A DNA stretch of 64,000 bases from Paracyclopina nana (lineage: Eukaryota > Arthropoda > Copepoda > Cyclopoida > Cyclopettidae). Where the stretch lies: contig JAGUCH010000001.1 in the NCBI GenBank assembly GCA_019096065.1, positions 4,588,001 through 4,652,000 on the forward strand. Direction: 5' to 3'. Positions 38,294 to 49,500 of this stretch are shown here, in pieces. How positions within the stretch are numbered: position 1 is the first letter of the stretch; the number at the start of each line of letters is the position of its first letter. The notes under the pieces are model-generated. The model was not told the DNA's origin, did no database searches, and was given only the letters and a program-made list of their open reading frames with translations. Made by a program: the position numbers and the translations under genes.

Positions 38294-39094
38294 ATGTATA
38301 CAGTGAGTTGAATAACAAATAATTTTCTGTTAAGCAATAATTACTATTGTCCATATTCTTTTAGATTTGGATATTGTGTTTCATGGGAGTTGTAAGCAAG
38401 GCTCAAAACTTCAATCAGAATCTAGGAGCCAATCGATTTCAGTCAAATCCTTTTGGTACAAATAGCCTTGGAGTGAATAACCTCAATAACCTCGGAGTGA
38501 ATAGCCTCAATAGCCTCGGAGTGAATAACCTCAACAACATCGGGGGTGGCAATCCTTATGCAGGCAACTTAGCTGGAGCAAATCAGCTTTCAAATAACTT
38601 TGGTGGAAATCCATACGGCTCTAATCTCGGCGTGAACCAGTATGGCAATAACTTTGCAAGTAACATAGGAGGAAACCCCTTGCTCAACAGCTTAGGAGTA
38701 AACTCTTATGGAAGTAACCCCTATCTTCAAAACCAGCTGAGTGCATACTCCGGCATAAACACATTACTTCCTCCTCAGGACAAAGAGTAAGGAATAGCTA
38801 ATTTGAAATTCATAAAGCGCATGCCACAAATTTGCTCCTTGCAGATCTTACTGCCATGCTGAAAGGTGCCAAGCGTGCAGAGATAATTTTTTGGACGAGC
38901 CTATTTTGACGTTCGATTGTGCTGGCAAGTGCAGCCTTTGCACACTCTGCCTCACTACCGATCGATCGATCACTCAATGCAGTAGGTGGTGTAAATCCGG
39001 AATTGAGGAGTGCACCAGAAACTGCATGGAGGGAAAGGCCATTTGTGCTACATGTGGAGCCTCGTGCGGTCTCAAATTGGAAAAATTGACCTAA
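38294..39094 (+). CDS. Secreted Asn/Gly/Leu-rich repeat protein with Cys-rich C-terminus
   Basis: Exons 38294-38302 (three codons only), 38365-38786 and 38845-39094 give 226 aa. A signal peptide (MYTIWILCFMGVVSKA) is assembled across the first intron. Residues about 17-145 are low complexity, dominated by Asn, Gly, Leu and Ser, with tandem LGVNNLNN/LGVNSLNS units and looser NPYG/GSN motifs. Residues about 146-226 carry 14 cysteines in pairs spaced CxxC, CxxxC and similar (CHAERCQACRD, CAGKCSLCTLC, CSRWCKSG, CATCGASC), implying a disulfide-rich fold. The composition suggests an extracellular structural, secreted-matrix or egg/cement-type protein; that is inference. I do not recognise a family. 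AATAAA at 39193-39198 is a good poly(A) signal. Confidence 0.85.
38470..38541 (+). repeat. Three tandem 24-bp coding repeats
   Basis: Three successive 24 bp units beginning GGAGTGAATA encode the repeated LGVN(N/S)LN(N/S) octapeptide. The second differs from the first at two positions and the third at three, so the expansion is recent and likely length-polymorphic. Confidence 0.85.
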
Positions 39095-39376
39095 CAACAC
39101 AATAGTACTTTATTTCTTAGAAGTTGCTCACAAAGATATGCCAAATTGATGACTGAAAAATACAAAACTTTTTATCAAATGCCCAACATGCAAATAAAGT
39201 AAGATGGATCAATTACAAATCGCGCTCGAAATAAGCGCTAACGAAATCAGAAGTTAAAGTCAAGTCAACTATTTTGGCTAGTCGAAGCGTTAAGAAATGT
39301 CTGGTGACACTTAAGCACATACACAATGTTAACCCGACAAGGCCAGCCTTAGCCAAGACAGGACTTGTGGTCAGTG
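39095..39376. other. 3' flank of the secreted protein gene
   Basis: It contains the poly(A) signal at 39193 and then unremarkable AT-rich sequence up to the next mobile element. Confidence 0.5.
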
Positions 39377-39883
39377 TAGTGATGGAACGAGTTGGAACTC
39401 GGCTCGGTAACTCGAACGGCTAACTCGACTCGGACTACATAAGCATTTAACTCGAACTCGCTCGAAAGTTGAAAAATATTTCTGGAGAACTCGGAAAACT
39501 CGGAAGCAATTTTTACGAACTCGAAAGTTCGAAAAAATTAGAAAACGAACATTTTGCCAAACTGCTCAATATTCAAATATGGCTAGGCTAGTATGCTAGT
39601 ACTTTGGCAAACCAACTTGTGAATGGTTCTTGACTGCTATCTTCTAGTAAGACAGTTTTCTAATGCATTAATTTATAGCTAAAATGTAATAAAAATTCAA
39701 TTAACAATGCAGGTTATGCAGCAATGCTTGAAACTCGAATTAACTCGGATTTTGATAATTGCCAACTCGACCAAGCTCGTTCTCAGCAACTCGAACTCGC
39801 TCGGAAAATTTCAGCAACTCGGAACTCGCGCGAACTCCGAACCCAATTTTATCGATTCGTTCCATCTCTAGTACTAGGTAGTA
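39377..39883 (+). mobile_element. hAT-type MITE, AACTCG-word relative
   Basis: The left end TAGTGATGGAACGAG is identical to the AAGCTTG family, and the right end reads TCGTTCCATCTCTA near 39859-39872. An 8 bp duplication ggtcagtg at 39369-39376 and 39884-39891 brackets 507 bp, if 11 to 13 extra bases after the right TIR (gtactaggtagta) belong to the element. The layout matches the other family, including CTACATAAGCA near the left end and TCGCTCG near both ends. However, where those copies have AGCTTG, this one has AACTCG, repeated through both arms. It has no coding capacity. Confidence 0.8.
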
Positions 39884-39891
39884 GGTCAGTG

Positions 39892-40554
39892 ACGCTGACG
39901 CAGACTTGCTCTTACATGGAGTATGTTTCAACATACTAAGCTTTTGAGATTAGTGATTTGGAGTATTTGTAGGATCGTCGTTGATCCAGTAAAAGAAGCG
40001 AGATCGAAGTAAACAATGCGTACCTTGTAACTATTTAGTCATCAGAGGATACGAGTTTCGATCTCTGTTTTGAGATAATCACTAACGCGATTTCATCATT
40101 AGATTCACCACTAGTAGTATTCTCACAGTCTTGAAAAAAGTTTAATTTTTTGGACTTTTCACCTTAAAAGAATTCTCAATCCTCTAAGGCCAATCCAAAC
40201 ATTGTTTTTTATTAATATTAGAAAGTTTCATGCGATCGAAACTTATGTATAGCTGTAATAAAAAAAGCATAAATATCATGCCATGCAAAATGTAGAATCA
40301 GACAGCGCCACCTGTTTCTGAAATACGGAACTAATAGAAACAGTTGAAAGGTTGCGTGATTCTCTTGATAATGTTGCGCTATATGAATTAACTTTAATGT
40401 TCAATCATGCCCTCAATTTTTATTCCTAATCGAATTCTCAATGGTTATTTACACACTATTTACGGATCACAGTAAACATACGTTTATTCCGGGCTAAAAG
40501 TAACAGTAATAGGTTATTTATGGGGTAAGTTTTCTTTATCATTGTTTGACTAGA
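39892..40554. other. Intergenic / 3' flank of FGFRL1
   Basis: It probably includes the 3' UTR of the minus-strand FGFRL1 gene. The reverse complement of AATAAA occurs at 40483-40488. No other feature is seen. Confidence 0.5.
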
Positions 40555-43500
40555 TCAAGTATCGCCATGGTGTAAGTAAAATTGGTTTGGCCTCATTGAG
40601 GACGACTTTGACCTCTGTATTTGAGGCTGCACATATCCATGATGCATGAAACTGTTGGAATTCGCGTTAAAGTGCTCAATGGAAGAAAGGCTTCCCACAT
40701 AAGGAAGCTGCAAATTGCTAGGCCTCATCAAGTGACCAAAGGGGACTTCATACTGGTTGTCATCCACGATTTCATGATGAGACGCGGACCTAAAAGTCAC
40801 TTTCTGTTGTTGCTGCTGCTGCTGCTGATACTGATGGTGTGGCCAATGGTTTTGTAACAGAGGGAATTGCTGGGAAGCAGGATAAATATGATGGTTTTGG
40901 CCCCAAAACTGGCCAGCGTACACGAAGTTCGGCCTTTGAAGCAGGCCATCAGGCTCATAAGTGTTGGCCTTGAGAAAATGCTGTCGATCATCAGGAGATT
41001 CTGGCAGGGAGCTTTCGCTGGTTCCAGTGTTGGAGCCAGTGCACTGTTTTGGGCTCTGCCTCATGTGACGCAAGTAGCAAACTGCAAGGATAATAAGCAT
41101 GGCGATGGAGGCCACCGAGAGGCCAATAATGGCCAACATCATGGCCAATGAGATGTGACCTTCAGAAGTGGCCTTTTCTAACTGGATTTCTGAGGAGGAG
41201 GTTGAAGGCTCTGGGACGACATGCACAGTGGCCGATTTGAAGGTCAGAGAGTTGAGGCCGTTCTTGGCCACGAAGCAAAAGTACGTGCCATTATCGGCCT
41301 CGGTCACGGCCTCCAATTTGAGGACGTTGATGAACTCTTCGCTCGACAGTTTTATGTCTTCGGCAGCGGGCAATATTTGGTATCTGTTGTCTCTCACGTT
41401 GAGAATGTTGGCGGCCTCGGAGGCTGTTTTTTCGAGGCCGACGAGTTGCTTCAGCCATTTGATATGTGGGGTTTCGGGTGACCTCACTGTGCAGGTCAGC
41501 TTGCCAGAACGGCCTTTAATTATTGTGGAGTTGGCGGGGGTGATGGCCGTGACCACTACCAAGGGGTTGCTGTTGAGGCTGCTGTGGCTGTTGCTGTTGA
41601 CCTCGAGTGAGTAATTCTGTGTAGCTATGCCCAATGCATTTCTTGCCCTGGAAAGGATTACATTAGCTCACCGGGGTGTGTTAAGTGCATCCAATCAAGG
41701 AATGGCCTCTCCTGAGGCATCCCCTCATAAATTCATTGAAAAAACCGAGAAAAATGTTTTGTGATGAAGTTTGCATTAGGATGTAAAATCATTATGCCCA
41801 GGCAAAGCGCACAAACGCATTAAAAATCCCTCGAGCCTTTTTGCTTTCCTCCTTTACCATTAAATATAGGCCAAGGATATGGGCAAAAAAGGGTGGCGAA
41901 AGAGTATGATGTGAAAAATCCTGTCGACGAAACTCTTGCAAATTGGAAGCGGAAAACATCCTGACTTGCATGGAGTAAGTAGCTCGTTTGGCTTAAAGTA
42001 CAATTCACGAGCATTTCCCCCTGAGTGGACGAAAGCAACGATGCTTTCATAATAAATTCTGGTCGCCGTTCCAAGCAACAGCAACAACCAAAAAACCCTA
42101 GAGCATGGCTATGAGGATGATAAAAAAGTCACCTTAAGGCATCAAGAAAATGCTCCTAGCTGACTCATAAATCTACTACAATGTAGTGCTTCAAAAAACC
42201 CTGAATATTCAACTTACATGCAAGAGTACAGTCCACCGTCAGAGGTATCCAAAATCACCAGATCTACGGAAGACTTTCCAGCATGAATGTATTTGACCCC
42301 TGAGCCGAGTTTTTTCCCGTTTTTCAGCCAAATAATTTCCGGATTGGGATTGCCCAGGGCTTCACATGTGATGCTGAAGGTTTCGCCAACTTTTCGAAAA
42401 TAGTGCAATGGTGCCACTTTGGTTTCACTCGTGAATTCAGGCTCTCTGAAGTCGCCCACATTAGAATCTTGGGGATCTGAAAGGAATCATTTGACCTCAT
42501 TAGTAATAAAAAATAGCCCAAAAAGAAGGACACGAAAAAATTCCAATGACCAAAGGAGGGGTCAAAAAATGGCTGATTTCTATCACCAGCGCACCAATTA
42601 CATGGAATTTTTGTTCTTAAGATGGCGCGGTGAGCTTTGGAAAAAGTCCATTTAAGGGGGTTAGGTCGGGAAAAAAATTTGGTTCTGCACCAAAGCCATT
42701 TTTCAGTGACTCATTATCAGAGTCAGACATCAAGGGAGGTCGAAAAAGTATGACCATTGTTTGTCTAGTGACACGAAGTGACTAACGAGCTCTCAATGAT
42801 TGGAATCTTTATGGCACCAAAATCATGAAGAAAAGGATGATGCTCAATTATCATTTGTTTTTTCCGCAGAAACCACAAGCTACAAACGCCAACCGTGAGA
42901 TATACACTATCAGTCTTTTTGCATTAAATTGGGCGGGGGGAAACGAAAATGTATTCTTTAAAGCTTCTTATCCACGTGTGGGAGTTTCATAAGGTGATAA
43001 GTAATTAATTTCACACTTATCTAAGGAGCTGATCAGCAAATTCAATTAAAAAAGTCATCTATCTCCCTTTGAGAAGAGTTCTTATCACAAAAAGTTCTAA
43101 TGAGCCAAGTTCATGCAAGTAACTAGTGTCAAAAAGTCAGCCTTTGGCAATTTTAAGGGGCAAAAGCTAGGCTTCTTCTTCAAGCGTGAAATCATGGGAG
43201 CTGTTAAAATAATGCGAGGAGATTATTTTCAGAAGTATATTGTAGCCTATTAGGACATGTGTGTGCTAATACACCTGAGGGGTTTCAAAGTAGCACGTGT
43301 TGTTCCCCATTTTAAAGCTATTCCATTTCAGATAGGGTGGATAATATGCTTGTATTGCTCGCGGAGGAGAGTGACTTTGGATGTTTCCTCCACTCTAGAA
43401 TTTATGACACAATCGTATTTTTTTTTCTTACCGACAACAATCAATTGCATGCGAGCTGTGGCTGATCCAAATCCGTTGACGCCTTTGCACAGAAATTCGC

Positions 43501-46500
43501 CGGTGTCATGCGCCGAAGCCGACTTGATTTTGAGAACCTTGTTATTGCTTCGCATCACGTAGTCCATCCAGGTGTGATCAATCTTTTCACCATCCTAATA
43601 AAGTAAAGATGCAATCAAATATTTCTTTGAACTGATTGGGAGGCGCATGAAGGAATTCACGCCAAAAAAAGCGGCTCTACCACTTCATCAGAAAGGCCAT
43701 GTGATCCAGTTAATTATTTCTGCAACATACTTATTATGAAAAGCCCAGAAAGAAACGTGGCTGAAAATTCCCACAGAAATCTGCTATCAAGATATTTACT
43801 ACTGCGAAGATCTCGCTATCAGGACAGTGTTATTTTAACAAGCTAGGAATGTTTCAGTTTATACTGGCACACCTTGTAAAAAGAAACAAAGATGGTTAAT
43901 GAGTTTGACTGAGAGCCAAAGGGAGATAAGCATCTTCTTACAGTTTTTTCCCCTCACTGTTTTTACCTTGAACCACTCGTACATGGGAGTGGGGAAGCCC
44001 GCAATTTCACAGTTTAACTTTACATTTTGGCCCAATTGTGTCTTTACGTGGGTCAATTCCACAGTGGCACTCGGCGGACCTGAAAATGAAAATAAACATG
44101 ATGATTGCTATCAAGGCTACATCTCACAACTTGAAGCATCATCAATTCTCCCGACTACAACGAACAAAAATTACAATGATGCTGCCTTCAAGGAAAAGTC
44201 ATTTTTCCACGTTCCTGCTATCGACAAGGAATATCGGCGAAATGCTCAGCGTACAAAAACCTCTGCACCATCGATTTTCTCAATCAATGCTCATTCGCTC
44301 GCAGCCAGGGCGCGCAAGTTGAAGAAAATCACGCAACCTTTGCAGGAAAATACCGCATGGCGAGAAATGCTCTTAATTCCGTGCAGTGCGCGAACATTTC
44401 GTTGCCAAGCCAAGGTGAAAAATGGAGCAGCATTTTAGTTCAAGGCTGGAGAAACCAATTTTCCTATGAATAATTCAAGCTGAAATTGAAAGCTGTTGGC
44501 TTCAACTTCCAGGGCTCATAATTGGGCAACTTTCTGTGGCTCCGCGTAAACACACGAATTAATCATAAGAAACTCTCTCATTCTCAGGAGGCATGAAACT
44601 TGCGCTGAAGTTGGAGGCACTCAAAAAGTGAAATATTCAAACCTACTTTCTCAGTTACTTGTAGTGTAAGGCTAAAGTTTCCAGCTTCTTTCTTCGGATT
44701 AAGAATTCTGTTTGTTGGAATTAGCCATTTATGCCCTGTTCATCTACAACGACTATTTCAGTCGTAACTTTAGCAGTCTTACAAAAAATTGTCGTTATTC
44801 TATAACGACAAAAATTGTCTTAGGTCAGCGTAAGACCGGTCGTTAGCCTACGTATCAGGTAACCGCGTTAGTCAAGTTAAGCAGCATGCTGGCTAGGGCT
44901 GACTAAATCAATTTCGATTTGCCTTTGCCCAAGGGCCAACCTTCGACCCTTGCATTGGTTTAGTCGACCCTAACGTAAGGACATGTCTTACAGCAAGTAA
45001 AGCCGGCCTGCTAGGGTTGACTAAGATATTCTACTAGGTCTATCATTTCGGTGGATTCTTTCCAAAGTTGCATTAGTTTAGTCAATCCTAGGGGGATCGC
45101 TAAAATAACACCAGTCCTTACCAGCTACGACTGCTAATAGAAATTCGTGGAGCTACGACAACTTTTTTCGTTAGGTAAGACAAGTAAGTTACGAAAAAGT
45201 TGAGTAGATGAACAGGGCATTAATCCATAGCAGAAGCCATATTGATGGCAACAGCGCAAATGACACAAAATATCATCGACGAGCGGATCAGAAATGCTCG
45301 GATTAAATGGTGAAATGTACACGTGCACACAGTTTCAATTAATTGTCCACAACCGAAGTCTGACAAATCACAATCGTACGTATATGGGAAAATCATGCTG
45401 AGAAAACCATTTTTTGTCCAAAAAAACGGACGCTATTCATCATCATTTGGAACCGATTTATCACAGAGTCTCTTTTTTTTGGTGAAATTGAAATCTCGTC
45501 CAAAAACTAAAACTGAGACAGTTGTAATTCCATAATATCATTTTTCAGTAAATGGAACGATATCAGTAGTGACCAATATTGTGGTGCTAAAGCCAACGAC
45601 GTTTAATTAAGCAGGGGAACAGTAGAGTATTTGTGTTTTGGGGGAGGATCGAGGAGGAGGGAGCATCTGTGAAGAAAAAGGAATTACACCCTCATCATCA
45701 AGGATTATTATACTGACAAGGAGCTGAGTCACCAGGACCCTGATTATTCTCGCAATTACCTTTCAAGAAGCAAGACGAAGACGAGGAGGGGAGCCGTATC
45801 TGTCGCTTGCTGTTGATTGAATATTGACCAGTAGCACCAAGAATTTGCCACAAAAGACCATTTGGCCCAAAAGGCCAGTTGGCGCCAAAACGCTCGATAA
45901 TTGGTTGCAAATGGATTATCAGGATCCTGGACCATGATTCATTCTTCACTATATGGTAAGGCGTTGTGAAATGGGAAAGAAATTCCCCGTTAACTCGAGG
46001 ATATATTAGCATTTGCTTTGACATTTCCATATGGACTCGCCCGCTGTGAGAGCTTAAAAACCGATGATGACAATTCCCTTCTCCCCCTTGTGTTTACTCA
46101 CCCAAAGTGCATGACTGATGCTTGTGGCCAAAGATTCTGCGCATTTCTTTCTCACACCCTTTCATTTACTTCCTCCCCCCAGCTAGCTTCTCCATTCCAG
46201 ACCTTCGAAGCGCATATTTATCTGTTGCTTTTTGCATTTGGGTTACAGCAGCGGCGCGTTTGGGGCGTGAAATTATGATCTAATTTCCGATAACGCCGTC
46301 TACACTTCCCAAATGCATGATATGCTAATGACCTTTGCATTTGCCATCAGTCTTCCAGAGGAAAAACAACACAGAGAAGCTAGGAAAACTGATGCTGGGG
46401 TCGCAGAGCTTGTAGTAGTGAGGTACACTTTGTTTTTAGCCCGAGTTGATGAAAATTGCCAAAAGCCTGGGAAAAAAGGTCCATTTTACTTGTTTTTCGC

Positions 46501-49500
46501 ACGACTAGCCAGCAAACTAGGCGTGAAGTGACGATGACAACCCCTTCGAAAAACGCAAGAAAGATGTTCAAATCTCGGTGTTGTTCTCATCCTGAGCATT
46601 TGTTCTTGTCATCTTGATGTTTTGACGCACATGACCCAGCCCACATTTATGCCAGAATATATATAGGAGAAAAGGGCAGATGTCCTCTTCTATTCTGCTA
46701 ACAATATGATCAGACCACATCACGTGCTTTCACGCCCCTTGATTTGAATGGACTTGCTAACTAGAACATGTCAAAAAGCAAAGGCTTCATTGAAAATGTG
46801 GCCAGATGTCAACATGGAGGATCCTCTCAAAGCAGCTACTAATATTACACAGGGAAAGAATTGCCCTGTACGACTAAATATAATTATTAGAGCTCATGCC
46901 AGCCATGTTCCAAAATTCAAAACCCAAATAATGAGTGGGCTCATTTGAAGGCGAGTCATGGTCAGTGTGTGTCATTTTTCTCCTTGGGGATTGGGTTTTG
47001 ACAGAAAACGCCCTAATTAGTGAAATATGACGAGAGCAATTTTCACCACATTTGGAATACTACTATCACAAATGATGACATTTGAATGGAGCCACCGTGG
47101 CTGCTCCCAGGGGTCAATAACGCCCACCCAGTGAAATTGATATTGGAACACGTGGTGGTGACGTACTCAATGTTTGTTTTTTCTATTAAATTCAAATAGT
47201 ACAGCAAAACTATCTGTTTCCTCCTGGGACGACAAGTGCACTGCTGTCGTTCCATTTTTTCGAGCTATAGCTGATCTACTACCATCTTTCTAATAATAGG
47301 AAAGCAACGGGACTCAAAAAGCCATTTCTTGGTGTGTTTATAGTAATTGCTACACCCCAACATGGCCAACCCCACCCAAATGTAAATTGTTTACAACTTC
47401 TGGTGGTAAAGAGCAATAATAACGATGGCCACACTTGTGGTTTGGCTATAACCCTTATCGGACCATGTTCATCTGCAATTGTTTTTCTACCTTTCCAACT
47501 GGCGCGAGCGTTGCAATAACATGCTTATTCGAGAGCACCTTTTGCAAAATAAACGAAAAAGTCCATCTTCTCTAATCTAGGTCGAGGTAAAAAACGACAT
47601 TGTGAAACACGAGCCCAAAAGCTAGATGAGTAGGGTCCCTTAAAAGTATCACGTGTAATGTTGCCCTTCTACTGCTGCTAAGCAAAGGCGTGAAAAACCA
47701 AACCTTTGTTTGCTCACTGAGTAATTCGAGCTCAGAAAAGCAAAGATCGCCTCCGCGAGGTTATAGCAGAAGTTGAACAAGGGTGGTACATACACCAGCT
47801 TGTAGGACTGCATCATTGTTATTATTTTCTGTGTTGCTGTTAAGCATCATGATGTCGTAAATTCGTTTGAGAATCATTTTTCATAATCATCGCTGAAGTT
47901 GCTCAGCATGATGTCACTTTAACAGAAGCTGATGACGAAGTTAAGCTGCTAAATTTGTGATGAGCTAGAAAAGACATCACGCTGAGACAGTTTCCCAACA
48001 AAAACCCTTTCCCAGCTGAAACTGTCAAGTCTTTAAAAGGAGTGTTCAGTTAATAGCTCAGTACATTCCAAATCCCTGAGTACTCTACTGGGTGATTATG
48101 AAATGTTCTGCAAGCTCTACAGGCTTTTACAAGATTTTTCCACACAATTTTACTGCTGATTTGCGACAGGCAAGACATTTCCGGAAGTGGAAGTTAATGG
48201 GGTTCAAAATGGTCAAAGTAAATATTAAGAGCAGCAGCATTGAGAACCCTGCAGTTTAAGAGAGAAGAGTGAATGTTGGAATTGACATCAACTGCAAGGT
48301 ACGACAAAGGCAGCTCTCTATTTCTGTTGTTGTCGTCATTTCTTTCAAAGGAATCACATTTCCGGCCTAAAAATTCACCAGCTGAGCAAACAAAGGCTGT
48401 TGGCGCTGCAAATGCAAAAATAGCACCAAAAAATGACATGCCACGCCCTCTGAAATCTGCTCAGTCACAAAAATGGGTGGAGAGAGTGAGAGGATCTTGA
48501 GACGGAAAACAGCAAAGTCATTCTGGTAGATTTTAATCATGATGATTTGCCCAAAAACTCAGCACTCACACACAACTCCAAGCCTTGGAAAACTAAATCT
48601 ACAGAATACTGATAATGCTATGAAAGAGCACATGTTCCAACTCATGGAAGCATCCATTTTTTGCTCCTCCTCAACATGATTTTGTTCCCCCTTACACCAA
48701 AAAGAGCTTCAACAGTTATCAGGAAATGGCAACATTCTAATGTATCCCAGAGGAAAAATTGCCCTAGGAAAAATTCATTTTTCTCCAGAGGAAAGTGGAA
48801 ATGTCAAATTGGTGTGGGGAGAGAGAGAGAGAGGGAGAACAAATCATTCATCCCTTTTCTTTCATTGAATATTGAGGGTCATCTGTCAATATTGAATGGA
48901 AAATGGAGGAAGAGCCTACACGTGTGCTTCAAAAAAATAGCAGCAGTGATGCTTTTTCAATACATGAAAAAGGATAAGGGGATTATTGTCACTTGCCTTA
49001 TTTGCAAATAAACCTTTTAGAGAGGTAGAAAAATATTTTCGCCATGTTAAAGTACTGTATTGCTCCTTTTTTTCCACTCTCCTGAAATAGCTAGCTTGAA
49101 AAAGCTTGTCAAATTTGTGACAAGAAAGGGAAGAAGACCAGAGCTAACAAGACACACTGGGAAAATGTCAGCTAATCTTCTTCTCTGAATTAGGAAGGAA
49201 TTTTTGACCCAACCCTTTGAATGGTCAAAATCTGCAATTCATTTCAATTTGGAAAGAGAAGCTGGCAGCTGCTGCCATAGTGGATTCAATTATTATGGCT
49301 CCTATTCAATATGGACCATAATAAGAAGAGTCATCAGTCAGTATTGAGCAAATGGAACAATTTGGCCCAAAAATAGCTGAATTGAGACTTTTTCCCTCTC
49401 TCTTTCTTTTGTTTTACATTGGTACAGTAGACCTTTCTGCACAAAAGTTTGTCAGCTTTGTCAGCTTAATGGTGCAGCCTTTATAGCCCTAATTTTGGCT

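Noticed and set aside
49080..49115. CTTGAAAAAGCTTG near 49090 as a hAT fragment
   Set aside because: It matches one array word pair only, with no TIR or further words nearby; likely chance or too decayed to support.
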